64,000 nucleotides of DNA from JAKIYB01 sp964590255. GTDB taxonomy: Bacteria > Armatimonadota > Hebobacteria > CAIYQO01. The notes beneath the pieces were generated by a model. It was not told the DNA's origin. It saw only the letters and a program-made list of their open reading frames with translations, and searched no databases. Positions 32,749 through 41,353 of this stretch are shown here, piece by piece. Numbering within the stretch: position 1 is the stretch's first letter; the number at the start of each line of letters is the position of its first letter. The stretch is taken from NCBI GenBank assembly GCA_964590255.1, contig CAZPYA010000006.1:1-64000 (forward strand), read 5' to 3'. The position numbers were made by a program, and so were the translations under genes.

Positions 32749-35480
32749 GACACGCCTTCGTCATCCTGTGCTTTGCGCTGGCGCTGTTTACCCGCGCCGC
32801 CGTCGTCTACCGTGCGGAGTGGGGCAAGGCCGGTGACCCGTTGGCGGGGTGGACGGCGCGCGGAACGGCGCCTACGACCGCGCCCGGTGGCGCCATCACC
32901 TTCCCCGGCGGCACCATCGTTTCGCCCAAAGTGTCGGTGCAGGGCGGGCATCACTACCGGCTGAGCTTCACCTTCCGGAAGAAAGAATTTGGTTCGCTGG
33001 ACTGCTACCTCCACCAGTTCGCGAAGAGCCGCGATCTCAACGGCAATAAGTACCTGATGGGCCAAAAGCCCCCCATCGGCGACGACACGCCCATCGAGTT
33101 GGGCTTCACTGCCGAGCCGGACGCCGACAGCCTGGAAATCCTCATCGGCGCGCCGGCCACGCCGGGCCAACAGGTCGTCCTCTTCGGGCTGGCGCTCGAT
33201 GATCAAGGCCCGGCGCCGGCGGTGCCACCCGATGGCACAGAGCTGCTGCCCGATCCCGGCTGGGAGAAGCTGGCCCCGCGCGAGGAGTTGCCGCAGGAGA
33301 ACTCCTACTCCCGCGGCAATATCTGGATCGGTTGGGGCGCGCCCATCTCCCGCGCCGCCACCCGCCTGCCCTCGCGCGTGCATGGCGGCGCCCAGGCGCT
33401 GCTCATTCGCTCCGGCGCCGACGTCGGCAACATCAACGGCCTGCGCTATATCGGCAATATCACGGCACGCCTGCACGGCTGGTATGACTTCTCCTGCTGG
33501 GTTAAAGGCGAGGGCACGGTGCAGCCGTATATCTTCCTCGGCGGCGCCAACGGCAATTTCTATACCATGGCCAACCCCACCAGCCTCCTCTCGCCGGACG
33601 AGTGGCGGCTGGTGCACCACGTCTACCACGCCGATAATCCCGCCCACGCCGGCTTCACCGTCGGGCTGATGACCCAGGGGCGCGTCTGCCTGGACGATTG
33701 CTCGGTGCGGCTCATCACCGCCGGGGAGGCGGCAACGCTGCGCGCGGAAGCGGGCAAGTGGCTGCCCCCGGCGCGGGTGGAGCAGCGTGTGCCGGAGGGT
33801 GAAAAGCGTTCACCAGACAAGGTGTCGCTGGAGAACGCCCACCTGCGCGTCACGCTGTCGCCGGTCGGCGGCGGCCACGTGACCGCCCTCACCGACAAGA
33901 CGCGCAACCGGACGTGGACCGGCCTGGAACTGCTGCGGCTGGACTTCCCCGCTCAGCCCGTGCCCGTCGCCTGGAACCTGCCCTTCAAAACAGTCGTCGA
34001 GGGCGACAGCGTCACCTTCAGCCACACGGCCACCGGCGGCGCGGCCGCGCCCTTCCTCGACGGCCTCTACCTGGAGACACGCTTCACGCTGGGCCAGGAC
34101 GACCGGGTGCTGACCGTTAGTTATCGCCTCTACAACACCGGCGCCGGCACGCGCCTGCCCAACCCCGCCGTGCGCAATGCCTGGGCCGCCGACGCCGGCA
34201 TCGCGCGGCTCTCCACCGCCAGCGCCGACGGGGCCATCGTCACCGACAAGGACGCCGTCACCATCCGCGAGCTGGCCGCCGGCTGGATGGCCGCCTCGGC
34301 GGCGGACGCCTCGCTGGCGTGGGGGTTCGACGTCACCGCCGCGCAGACCGGCGCGTTGGACCCCGGCAAGCGCACCTGCGGCTGGAACTACCTGCGGCTG
34401 GCGCTGCCCCCCGGCGGCGCCTGGGAAACCCGCGCCTGGCTGGCCCCCTGCCCGCTGCCGGCGGTCGACTACGCCGGCCACGGCATCGCGGCCAATCTGA
34501 ACCTCGTTGCGCAGGGCGAGGGCTTCACCATCGCTCCGCAAGTGGCCGCGTTGACCACCGCCGCGCCGGCGGTGAAGGCGGTGGTGATGGACTACGGCGG
34601 CACCCCGCTGGCGGCGGCCGCGCCGGGGCAGACGGCGCGCTTCACCGCGCGCGAGCGCTTCATCACCCGGCTGGAAATCGCCGCCGGCGGGAAAACAGCC
34701 ATCGCCGAACTGTTCAACGACCCCCGCGCCAGGGGCACCCAGCACGGCATCGAGGGCGCCGGGCAACTGCAGTACCGCCCCTCCGTGCCCGCCCGCGTGC
34801 TGCGCCTACCCGACATCGGCGACCGGCGGGCGGCCATCGCCAAAAGTACAACAGTCCTCTGGCTCTTCGGCCTCTACTCGCAATACTATCCGCTGGAGCC
34901 GGTGCTGAACGCGCTGGGCTGCACCGTCGAAAAGGCCGACCAAGGCGGCAGCCTGCCCGAGGAGGCGGAGGAACTGCTCGGCTACCGGGCGGTGGTCATC
35001 AGCAACATGGGCGCCGTCCACCTTTCGTCCAACGGCCGGGCGGCGCTGGCGCAATACGTGCGCGCCGGCGGGCGCCTGCTCGTCATCGGCGGCTCGCTGG
35101 CGCTGGGCAACGGCCAGACGACCGGCACCGACCTGGAAGAATTGCTGCCCGCCACCCTCGCCGGCCCCTTCGACACCCGCCCCCTGCCACGCGCGTCACA
35201 GCTCCTGCAATCGGCCCCCAAATCGCCTTTCGCCACCCTCCCCTGGAAAGCCGCCCCGCGCCTCTACTGGGCCCACCGCGTGGCACCGCGCCCTGGTGCC
35301 ACCACCCTCCTCACCGCCGGCGCGCAACCCATCCTCCTCGACTGGCTCTGCGCCCGCGGCCGCGTCATGCTCTTCGCCGCCACCGTTGAAGGCGACCCCC
35401 CACCCACCGACACCCCCGCCTGGACCTGGAACGGCTGGGGCGATGTATGGTATACCGCGCTGGAGCGGTTACTGAAGTAG
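32745..35480 (+). CDS. Secreted multi-domain protein with C-terminal glutamine-amidotransferase-like fold
   Basis: A 911-residue protein with a signal peptide (MRHAFVILCFALALFTRA). Two carbohydrate-binding-like sandwiches come first (GHHYRLSFTFRKKEF; LHGWYDFSCWVKGEGTVQPY). A central beta region follows (LENAHLRVTLSPVGGGHVTA), resembling N-terminal domains of glycosidases. The C-terminal part looks like a class I amidotransferase or ThuA-like fold (LFGLYSQYYPLEPVLNALGC, AQYVRAGGRLLVIGGSL), often attached to GH42-type enzymes. No catalytic residues are obvious. It begins in the stop codon of the preceding gene, so the products probably act together on one polysaccharide. Confidence 0.65.
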   Translation: MRHAFVILCFALALFTRAAVVYRAEWGKAGDPLAGWTARGTAPTTAPGGAITFPGGTIVSPKVSVQGGHHYRLSFTFRKKEFGSLDCYLHQFAKSRDLNGNKYLMGQKPPIGDDTPIELGFTAEPDADSLEILIGAPATPGQQVVLFGLALDDQGPAPAVPPDGTELLPDPGWEKLAPREELPQENSYSRGNIWIGWGAPISRAATRLPSRVHGGAQALLIRSGADVGNINGLRYIGNITARLHGWYDFSCWVKGEGTVQPYIFLGGANGNFYTMANPTSLLSPDEWRLVHHVYHADNPAHAGFTVGLMTQGRVCLDDCSVRLITAGEAATLRAEAGKWLPPARVEQRVPEGEKRSPDKVSLENAHLRVTLSPVGGGHVTALTDKTRNRTWTGLELLRLDFPAQPVPVAWNLPFKTVVEGDSVTFSHTATGGAAAPFLDGLYLETRFTLGQDDRVLTVSYRLYNTGAGTRLPNPAVRNAWAADAGIARLSTASADGAIVTDKDAVTIRELAAGWMAASAADASLAWGFDVTAAQTGALDPGKRTCGWNYLRLALPPGGAWETRAWLAPCPLPAVDYAGHGIAANLNLVAQGEGFTIAPQVAALTTAAPAVKAVVMDYGGTPLAAAAPGQTARFTARERFITRLEIAAGGKTAIAELFNDPRARGTQHGIEGAGQLQYRPSVPARVLRLPDIGDRRAAIAKSTTVLWLFGLYSQYYPLEPVLNALGCTVEKADQGGSLPEEAEELLGYRAVVISNMGAVHLSSNGRAALAQYVRAGGRLLVIGGSLALGNGQTTGTDLEELLPATLAGPFDTRPLPRASQLLQSAPKSPFATLPWKAAPRLYWAHRVAPRPGATTLLTAGAQPILLDWLCARGRVMLFAATVEGDPPPTDTPAWTWNGWGDVWYTALERLLK

Positions 35481-35538
35481 GGAAGTAGTTCGCGCAGCGA
35501 GTCTGAAAGTCGAAAACCCCGCCAATAGGTGTAGAACA

Positions 35539-35616
35539 GGACTTTCTCTGCCCCCCTCTCCCAGGATTGGGAGAGGGGGGCAGGGGGGTGAGGGCCGAAC
35601 GAGGAAGCGAAAGTCC
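35539..35616. repeat. Dispersed palindromic repeat, GGACTTTCGCTTC family, copy 2
   Basis: Almost identical to the unit at 22040-22120, including CCCTCTCCCAGGATTGGGAG and the right end GAAGCGAAAGTCC. It lies 58 bases after the stop of the secreted protein gene. Confidence 0.7.
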
Positions 35617-35634
35617 TGTATAACACATGAGCGA

Positions 35635-35667
35635 GCGAGCGTCCCCGCGAGCCGACTCCGGGGGGAA
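35635..35667. repeat. Single arm of the GAGCGTCCCCGCGAGCC repeat
   Basis: GCGAGCGTCCCCGCGAGCCG and the following ACTCCGGGGGGAA repeat the 30721-30753 sequence. Here there is no inverted partner. Confidence 0.6.
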
Positions 35668-35770
35668 TCGTAACTCGTCGCCACTGAAATAGTGCGCCGC
35701 TGAATCGGCATAACAGGAATCATCGGCATGAACGCGAATACTATCGAGATATCGCCAATTCAAGGGGGTT

Positions 35771-36232
35771 ATGATGATCAAGGAATTCAAGGAATTCGCC
35801 ATGCGCGGCAACGTGCTCGATCTGGCCGTCGGGATCATTCTCGGCGCGGCATTCGGGAAAATCGTCAGCTCCCTGGTCAGCGATATCCTGATGCCGCCCA
35901 TCGGCATGATATTGGGTAAGCTGGATTTCTCATCGCTGTTTCTCAGTCTGGACGGCAAAGTCTACGCCAGCCTGCAGGCCGCGAAAGCCGCCGGGGCGGC
36001 CACGCTCAATTATGGCCTGTTCATCAACGCCGTGATCGACTTTATGATCGTCTCCTTCGCGATCTTCCTGCTGATCAAGCAGGTCAACCGCATGAAGCGC
36101 CAGGAGCCGGCCGCGGCCCCCGCGACGAAAACCTGCCCCTTCTGCTGCTCGACCATTCCAGAACCCGCCACCCGCTGCGCGCACTGCACGGCGGAGATAC
36201 CGGAAGAGATGGCGGCGGCGACAAGAGCATAA
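35771..36232 (+). CDS. mscL: Large-conductance mechanosensitive channel with C-terminal zinc ribbon
   Basis: A 153-residue protein. The N-terminus EFKEFAMRGNVLDLAVGII is the MscL amphipathic helix and start of TM1; SDILMPPIGMILGKLDFSSL and INAVIDFMIVSFAIFLLIK cover the loop and TM2. The channel opens under membrane tension to release solutes. Unusually, the C-terminus carries a zinc-ribbon-like CPFC (122-125) and CAHC (136-139) pair instead of the usual helical bundle. A run of G (AAGGGGGTT) precedes the two ATGs at 35771 and 35774. Confidence 0.93.
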   Translation: MMIKEFKEFAMRGNVLDLAVGIILGAAFGKIVSSLVSDILMPPIGMILGKLDFSSLFLSLDGKVYASLQAAKAAGAATLNYGLFINAVIDFMIVSFAIFLLIKQVNRMKRQEPAAAPATKTCPFCCSTIPEPATRCAHCTAEIPEEMAAATRA

Positions 36233-36260
36233 CATCCGTCCGGCAGCCTGGCGTGATGGG

Positions 36261-38360
36261 CTATCCCTGGGCGGACATGCGGTAGACGCCGCCCGCCAGC
36301 ACCGCCGACGCGGGCGAGAAGCCATCCGGTCCGATCTCTTCGAGCACCGCGTCCCGGGATAAGGGCACGGCGCCATCGGCGTAGGCCCAGAGGATCTGCG
36401 TCGCGCCATCCGTCCACAGCACGCCGGCGCCGTCGGGCAGCAGGCGGCGGGACGCCATCTGCGGCAGCGCCCGGGTGTAGATGCGATTGAGGCGCACCCA
36501 CCAGTCGGGCATGTCATACATCGCGGTGTATTGCCCTTCCAGCATGGCGAAGCCGCGGTTGGCCATCAGGCGGAACTGAATGTCCTGCAACTCCGCCGTG
36601 CCGCGCTTGCGGTCGTGCAGGCCGAAGCAGAGGCCGTAGGCCATGTCCTCCTGCCCGCGCCACCAGCCGAAATCGTTCTGCCCGACGACCCCGCCCACCG
36701 CCTCCAGCAGGTCGCCGCGCAGGTCGGCTACGCCGAAGCGGCTGGCGCCGAAGGGGGAGATGCCCTCGAAGGTGAACGCGGGGATGCCGATGCGCTGCAG
36801 GTCGGCTAGCAGTCGCCCCGCCGCGTCGAAATTCGTGCGCATCGCATCGGCGAAATTCACCTGTGCCAGACCCATGTTCGCCCAGGAGTCGATAAAGAGG
36901 AAATCCAGCCCGCCTTCCTCACGCCAGCGGCGCAGGTCATTCAGCGTCCAGTCATACAGGCCGGAGTGCCAGTTCCCCACATTGATCGTCGACGGCCCGT
37001 ACCCCCCGCCAACGCTAAGGGAGTTGACGCCGGTGACGCGCCACTCCGGATGCTCCTGGAAGATGGCGGCCCGCGGCGCGTAGTGAAAAGCGAACCACGC
37101 GCCGATTTCGATGCCATGCGTCCGCGCGGCGTCCGCCATATAGCGCCAGCCGGCCATGCCGCCCCAGAAGTCGCTGGGCAGGAAGCGGTGGGTAGCGCAG
37201 ACGCTGGAGCAATGCAGGTCGCCGTGCACGCCGTCGTCCAGCTTGCGCTTCAGCCCCAGCACGGTGACGTCACTCTCCGACATCACCTCAGGGAAGAAGC
37301 GGGTGATGCCCCGCTCCGCCAGCTTCGGCAGCACGTGGTCGGCAATGGCGTAGGGCACCTCGTGGCTGTCCACCTCCACCCCCGCCACCGTCATCTTCAA
37401 CCCGCCCTCGGTCACCCGCGTGCTGTAGCGCAAGCCCACCTCCGGCCGGGGCGGCGTGGGGGCCACGCCGTAGGCGGCGCGGATGCCGCCATACACATGC
37501 TCGTGCGCTGCCCACCACAGGTCGCGCGCCTCGTGCTCGGCAAAGGCGCCCGGGGTAAACAGCACGACCTTTTTCGGGGTGGTCACCGTGCCGGCCAGCG
37601 GGAAGCGGTATTCATCCACCACGTGCAGGTGGTCGCTGCCGGCGGGAGATTCGCTGAGGCTGCTGATGCTGCTGAACTCCGGCCAATACTGCAGCAGCGC
37701 GCCGGCCGCCGCGTATTGAAAGTCGAACGGCTGTACCAGCCCGCCGCGCGGCGCCAGTTGATACGACACCCCCTGCGGCGAGCCATACTGCTGCAGCGTC
37801 TTCAGGCAGGTGGTGGTGAAGACGGTCTCCGCCGCGCCGAAATACACGGGCATGTTGCACTGCCCCTGCGACAGCACGGTATTGCCGGTGAGGCGCCCGC
37901 CAATCTCCCAGGTGGCATGGGTGAGCAGGCGATGAATGCGGCAGGCCTCGCTCTGGTAGTGGAGGGCGTAGGAGAAGCCCGTCCATGTCTGTCCGCCCAG
38001 CGCCAGCGTCTCCGGCTGAATCAACAGCGTCAACTGGTCCAACACCGGGCGCTCGGGCAGCTCTAGCCAATACAGCGGTTGGTCGTATTCATCGCAGAAT
38101 TCACCACGGCCCCACGGCACGCCCGTCGCCAGCAGCCGCACCGCCACCGCGCCGTCCGCCCGCTCCTCGATCGCCTGCACCAGCAGCCGGGTATAGAGGA
38201 TGCCGTCCGGCGTGTCCACCCGCAGCGTGAAGGGCCGGCGGGCATCGCGCAGCGGCACGCCGCCCACCGACACCCCGCCGATGCCGAGCAGCTCGCGTTC
38301 GGCGGAAAGGAGCAGGTCAATGCGCACGTCGTGGGCAAGGGTGATAGTGGATGCGGTCAT
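36261..38360 (-). CDS. GH36-like alpha-galactosidase-type glycosidase
   Basis: A 699-residue protein without a signal peptide. The first 300 residues are beta-rich. The barrel region then carries GVEVDSHEVPYAIADHVLP, GWRYMADAARTHGIEIGAWF, and GLDFLFIDSWANMG with Asp at about 491 in the position of the nucleophile seen in the GH27/GH36 clan. FGWWRGQEDMAYGLCFGLHD follows. Length agrees with GH36. The ATG follows GGGAGGC. Its intracellular location fits processing of imported alpha-linked sugars, possibly together with the EIIC transporter, though no linkage proves that. Confidence 0.7.
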   Translation of the reverse strand: MTASTITLAHDVRIDLLLSAERELLGIGGVSVGGVPLRDARRPFTLRVDTPDGILYTRLLVQAIEERADGAVAVRLLATGVPWGRGEFCDEYDQPLYWLELPERPVLDQLTLLIQPETLALGGQTWTGFSYALHYQSEACRIHRLLTHATWEIGGRLTGNTVLSQGQCNMPVYFGAAETVFTTTCLKTLQQYGSPQGVSYQLAPRGGLVQPFDFQYAAAGALLQYWPEFSSISSLSESPAGSDHLHVVDEYRFPLAGTVTTPKKVVLFTPGAFAEHEARDLWWAAHEHVYGGIRAAYGVAPTPPRPEVGLRYSTRVTEGGLKMTVAGVEVDSHEVPYAIADHVLPKLAERGITRFFPEVMSESDVTVLGLKRKLDDGVHGDLHCSSVCATHRFLPSDFWGGMAGWRYMADAARTHGIEIGAWFAFHYAPRAAIFQEHPEWRVTGVNSLSVGGGYGPSTINVGNWHSGLYDWTLNDLRRWREEGGLDFLFIDSWANMGLAQVNFADAMRTNFDAAGRLLADLQRIGIPAFTFEGISPFGASRFGVADLRGDLLEAVGGVVGQNDFGWWRGQEDMAYGLCFGLHDRKRGTAELQDIQFRLMANRGFAMLEGQYTAMYDMPDWWVRLNRIYTRALPQMASRRLLPDGAGVLWTDGATQILWAYADGAVPLSRDAVLEEIGPDGFSPASAVLAGGVYRMSAQG

Positions 38361-38420
38361 GGAAGCCTCCCGGGACTACGAATTGTCTCTCCCTTTTCCC
38401 CGCAGGCCCGAGGGTTCCTG

Positions 38421-38569
38421 CCCAATGCCATTAAAATAAGCTTGCTCTGCTGACGAGAAAACACATCATGTCGTCATGTTTCCTTATCATCGCCCCTCCC
38501 CGTGTAGGGGAGGGGGTTGGGGGAGAGGTGAACACGCGGGATGAAAATCCGTATTTTAACGGCATTGGG
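38421..38569. mobile_element. MITE-like element, copy 2 of 3
   Basis: CCCAATGCCATTAAAATA (38421-38438) and the complement at 38552-38569 form 18-bp terminal inverted repeats with one mismatch. The 149-bp unit holds the same CCTCCCCTACACGGGGAGGG-type core (read on the minus strand) as the other copies. GTTCCTG lies immediately outside both ends (38414-38420 and 38570-38576), a clear 7-bp target duplication. Confidence 0.8.
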
Positions 38570-38585
38570 GTTCCTGCCCACCGCG

Positions 38586-38619
38586 AAAAAACCGCCCCGA
38601 TCCGGGAGATCGGGGCGGT
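38586..38619 (-). terminator. Intrinsic terminator of the 38647-39855 prepilin gene
   Basis: ACCGCCCCGATC (38591-38602) pairs with GATCGGGGCGGT (38608-38619), and on the minus strand the stem is followed by a run of T (38591-38586). It starts 27 bases after the prepilin stop and lies 16 bases outside the MITE-like element. Confidence 0.8.
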
Positions 38620-38646
38620 GCAGACGCTAGGCAGTGGGACGGGTGA

Positions 38647-39855
38647 TTAGAACACCGTCACCTTGAGGTTTTTGAACGCGCTGGTGTGCGTGTATTCACT
38701 GTTGGAATACAACGCCAGCTTATCATTGGTCATCACGCCGGAAACATCATTCGTCGAGACCAGCGAGGCCAGGGTTTTACCGCCGTCTTCGATTTTCGCC
38801 ACCACGAGTTTGCCCTGGGCGGCCACGATGATCGTCGTCTTGTAATACTTCGCCTTGGCCAGGAAGATGTCGTCGGTATTGCCGAAACCAAGGTCGGTGC
38901 AATAAATCTTCGACCCATTGGCGACGCTGGACGCCTCATTCGCCCACAGGCGGAAGCCGCGGGTTTCCAGGCTGTAGTGCGAGTTCATCAGCAGGCGCAC
39001 CGAGTTCGACGGCATATAGGTGAGCACGTTCCAGCCGGTGCTGGTGTTCGCCGCGGTGCCCGGGTCGAAGATGGACAGCCCCCACCAGCGACGATAGGTT
39101 TCCCCACCGTGCGGCAGGTCCATGCGGCTCTCGCACTCAAACTTCACGTTGGGAATGTAGGTACCGTTCTTCAGCGCTTCCGCCGGCAACGTCACCCATT
39201 CCGAGTGGTCTTTGCCATTCATCACCACGCCGTCGATATTCAGGTCGGTGCGCTGGCTGCAGGGGCGGATGGTCGTGTCATTCAATTTGGTCTTGCCGCC
39301 CACGAAGACGTCATACCCCTTGCCCATGAGGCTGGACAGCGTATTCGCGCCACTCTTGATCGGCTCGATGCCCACGTGGCCGTCCACGCAGGTGAGCACG
39401 AGACTATTGTTGTGACGAGCGTCAAAGGCGGTGCCCGGATTCGCCAGCGTATAGGTTTTATCTGGACTGCTCATGTTCAAGTCAGCGGTGAGCAACGCGT
39501 TCACCGGCGTGTCGATGTCGCCGACGGCCTGACCGAACAGATACGGGTTGAAGCCATACTCCGGCGCGGTGTTCTTGCCCTTCCCGGTCTTCGTCGGGCA
39601 GTCGTACAGGCTGGGCTCGTTGTAGTCCTTCAGCAGCGACGACCAGGCGCTATTGCCGGTGTTCGGCATGAAGGTTTCTTCGTTATCCTGAATATACATC
39701 ATGATCGCCACGCCGATCTGACGCTGGTTATTCAGGCAGGTGTTCGTGCGTGCCTTCTCACGGGCCTTCGCGAACACGGGAAACAGGATGGCGGCCAGGA
39801 TGGCGATAATCGCGATCACCACCAGCAGTTCAATGAGGGTAAAACCTTTGCGCAT
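38647..39855 (-). CDS. Prepilin-like protein with H-X9-DG and an extra C-terminal jelly-roll-like domain
   Basis: A 402-residue protein starting MRKGFTLIELLVVIAIIAIL, then LFPVFAKAREKARTNTCLNN and QRQIGVAIMMYIQDNEETFM. The H-X9-DG motif is HNNSLVLTCVDG, at about 145-156. About 240 further residues follow, with alternating strands such as GTYIPNVKFECESRMDLPHG and FRLWANEASSVANGSKIYC, and an end resembling LamG-type sandwiches (YKTTIIVAAQGKLVVAKIED; TSAFKNLKVTVF). Typical prepilins of this class end soon after the motif, so this one seems to display a binding domain. GGAGG precedes the ATG. Confidence 0.82.
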   Translation of the reverse strand: MRKGFTLIELLVVIAIIAILAAILFPVFAKAREKARTNTCLNNQRQIGVAIMMYIQDNEETFMPNTGNSAWSSLLKDYNEPSLYDCPTKTGKGKNTAPEYGFNPYLFGQAVGDIDTPVNALLTADLNMSSPDKTYTLANPGTAFDARHNNSLVLTCVDGHVGIEPIKSGANTLSSLMGKGYDVFVGGKTKLNDTTIRPCSQRTDLNIDGVVMNGKDHSEWVTLPAEALKNGTYIPNVKFECESRMDLPHGGETYRRWWGLSIFDPGTAANTSTGWNVLTYMPSNSVRLLMNSHYSLETRGFRLWANEASSVANGSKIYCTDLGFGNTDDIFLAKAKYYKTTIIVAAQGKLVVAKIEDGGKTLASLVSTNDVSGVMTNDKLALYSNSEYTHTSAFKNLKVTVF

Positions 39856-39923
39856 GGGTAATCCTCCGCAAAATTGAGTGAGAAGCGTAGGGATGATGAG
39901 GACGACAGCTTCTCCTGTTATCT

Positions 39924-39951
39924 ATTCTACCACAGCTTTGGCCAGCGTCAA
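39924..39951 (-). promoter_or_regulatory. Promoter of the 38647-39855 prepilin gene
   Basis: Minus-strand TTGACG (39951-39946), 16 bases, TAGAAT (39929-39924). It is the same promoter class as for the left-edge prepilin but with a leader of about 60 nt. Confidence 0.65.
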
Positions 39952-40011
39952 TGTCGCGGCGCAAAGTCACCGGAGCCGGGAGACTGGTGACATCCGGCGC
40001 GCTCCCGCCTA

Positions 40012-40061
40012 TTGACACCCGCTCACCGCCCGTATATGATGCGAGTAAGTTACTGTAGTAA
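40012..40061 (+). promoter_or_regulatory. Strong promoter with a palindrome, upstream of the ABC transporter
   Basis: TTGACA (40012-40017), 17 bases, TATGAT (40035-40040). Just downstream, TTACT and AGTAA (40050-40061) form an inverted repeat around 2 bases near the expected start site. An operator for a small repressor is possible; no regulator gene lies next to it. Confidence 0.7.
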
Positions 40062-40106
40062 GATGTATTCACTAACTAATCGCGTCCGTGGCGAGGGGAG
40101 GGACCG

Positions 40107-41342
40107 ATGCGTGATACCGTCGCCTGTGCCTGGCGAGAGTTGACGCGCCGCAAGGGCCGCACCGCCCTGAACGTGCTGGGCTATGCGCTGGCGGTGGGCA
40201 CGCTGGTGATGCTGCTCACCGTGCTGATCTTCGCGCGTGACGCCGCCAAAACGGTGCTCGAAAGCACCGGCACCTATTTTGTCGCCTATTCCCCCTCCTC
40301 GTGCGACGTGCCGTGCTACCTGCATGACGTAAAAGGCGGCTCGATTGCCGAGGCGTATATCGGGCCGGGGGGCGTATATACCTACCCGGTAGGCCTGGTC
40401 ATGCTCAAGGCGCGCCCGTCGCTGCGGTATATTCGCCAGGTGGCCCCCTACATTCTCTTCCGATTCCTCGATACGTCCGAACATACGACCATCACTGTCG
40501 GCGGCTTCCGCCCGGAGGACGCCGCCGTGGTGGACGCCACCGTCTGCGGCCCCGGCGATCTGGTACCCGTGAAGAACAACCGCTTCCTTAAAACCGGCGA
40601 CACCCGGAAGATCCTCGTCGAGCAAGCCTACGCCGGCCCGCGCCATCTCACCATCGGCAACAGCCTGCGCGTGGCCGGTCAATCGTATACCATCGTCGGC
40701 ATCGTGAACTCCGCGGCCAATACCCGCGCCGCGCGCGCGGACCTGTATATGCTCATGAGCGAGCTGCAGGCGCTTATCGGACGCCGCATTCCCATGTATG
40801 TCGACCATTTCAACGTGCTGCTGGTGCAGGCGAATTCCGTGCGCGAGCTGGCCCAGGCGAAAGAGGAAGCCGGCCGCCTGGGCGGCAGTCTCGCCTCCGG
40901 CTCCTCCTGCTACAAGCCCGCCGTGATGGTGCTGGGCATGAACGAGCACTCCGTCTGGTTGATGATCCTGCTCGTCTGCCTCTTCACCCTCGGTTCGGTG
41001 ATGAAGTCGCAGATCGCGGCCGTGGTGGAGCGCCGACGCGAGATCGGCATCTTAAAAGCCATCGGCTGGACCAACGGCAGCATCACCGGACAGGTGGTGG
41101 TGGAATCGCTGCTGCAGGCGGCGCTGGGCGGCGCCATCGGGTGCGTGGCCGCCATGCTGGTGCTCATGCTGGTGCCCATCGCGCGACTGGCGCACCTGTC
41201 GACGGCCACCCCCATCGTCATCTCCCCGCTCGTGCTGGGCCTGGGGTTCGCGCTCGCGTTGGTCGGCGGCATTGTCGCCGGCCTCATTCCCGCGGTGATC
41301 GCCACCCGCCAGCGACCGGCCATCGCCATGCAGCAATTGTAA
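40107..41342 (+). CDS. ABC transporter permease, FtsX/MacB-like
   Basis: A 411-residue protein. The N-terminus ACAWRELTRRKGRTALNVLG is typical of MacB-type permeases. An extracytoplasmic domain of about 220 residues follows, and then the C-terminal FtsX membrane domain: QIAAVVERRREIGILKAIGW, SITGQVVVESLLQAALGG and the last two helices. The large domain contains Cys in SSCDVPCY and in ASGSSCYKP, which may form a disulfide. Such permeases work with an ATPase in lipoprotein, peptide or envelope-stress transport rather than bulk import. The ATPase gene follows after 11 bases. A consensus promoter stands upstream. Confidence 0.85.
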   Translation: MRDTVACAWRELTRRKGRTALNVLGYALAVGTLVMLLTVLIFARDAAKTVLESTGTYFVAYSPSSCDVPCYLHDVKGGSIAEAYIGPGGVYTYPVGLVMLKARPSLRYIRQVAPYILFRFLDTSEHTTITVGGFRPEDAAVVDATVCGPGDLVPVKNNRFLKTGDTRKILVEQAYAGPRHLTIGNSLRVAGQSYTIVGIVNSAANTRAARADLYMLMSELQALIGRRIPMYVDHFNVLLVQANSVRELAQAKEEAGRLGGSLASGSSCYKPAVMVLGMNEHSVWLMILLVCLFTLGSVMKSQIAAVVERRREIGILKAIGWTNGSITGQVVVESLLQAALGGAIGCVAAMLVLMLVPIARLAHLSTATPIVISPLVLGLGFALALVGGIVAGLIPAVIATRQRPAIAMQQL

Positions 41343-41353
41343 AAGGAACCGCC

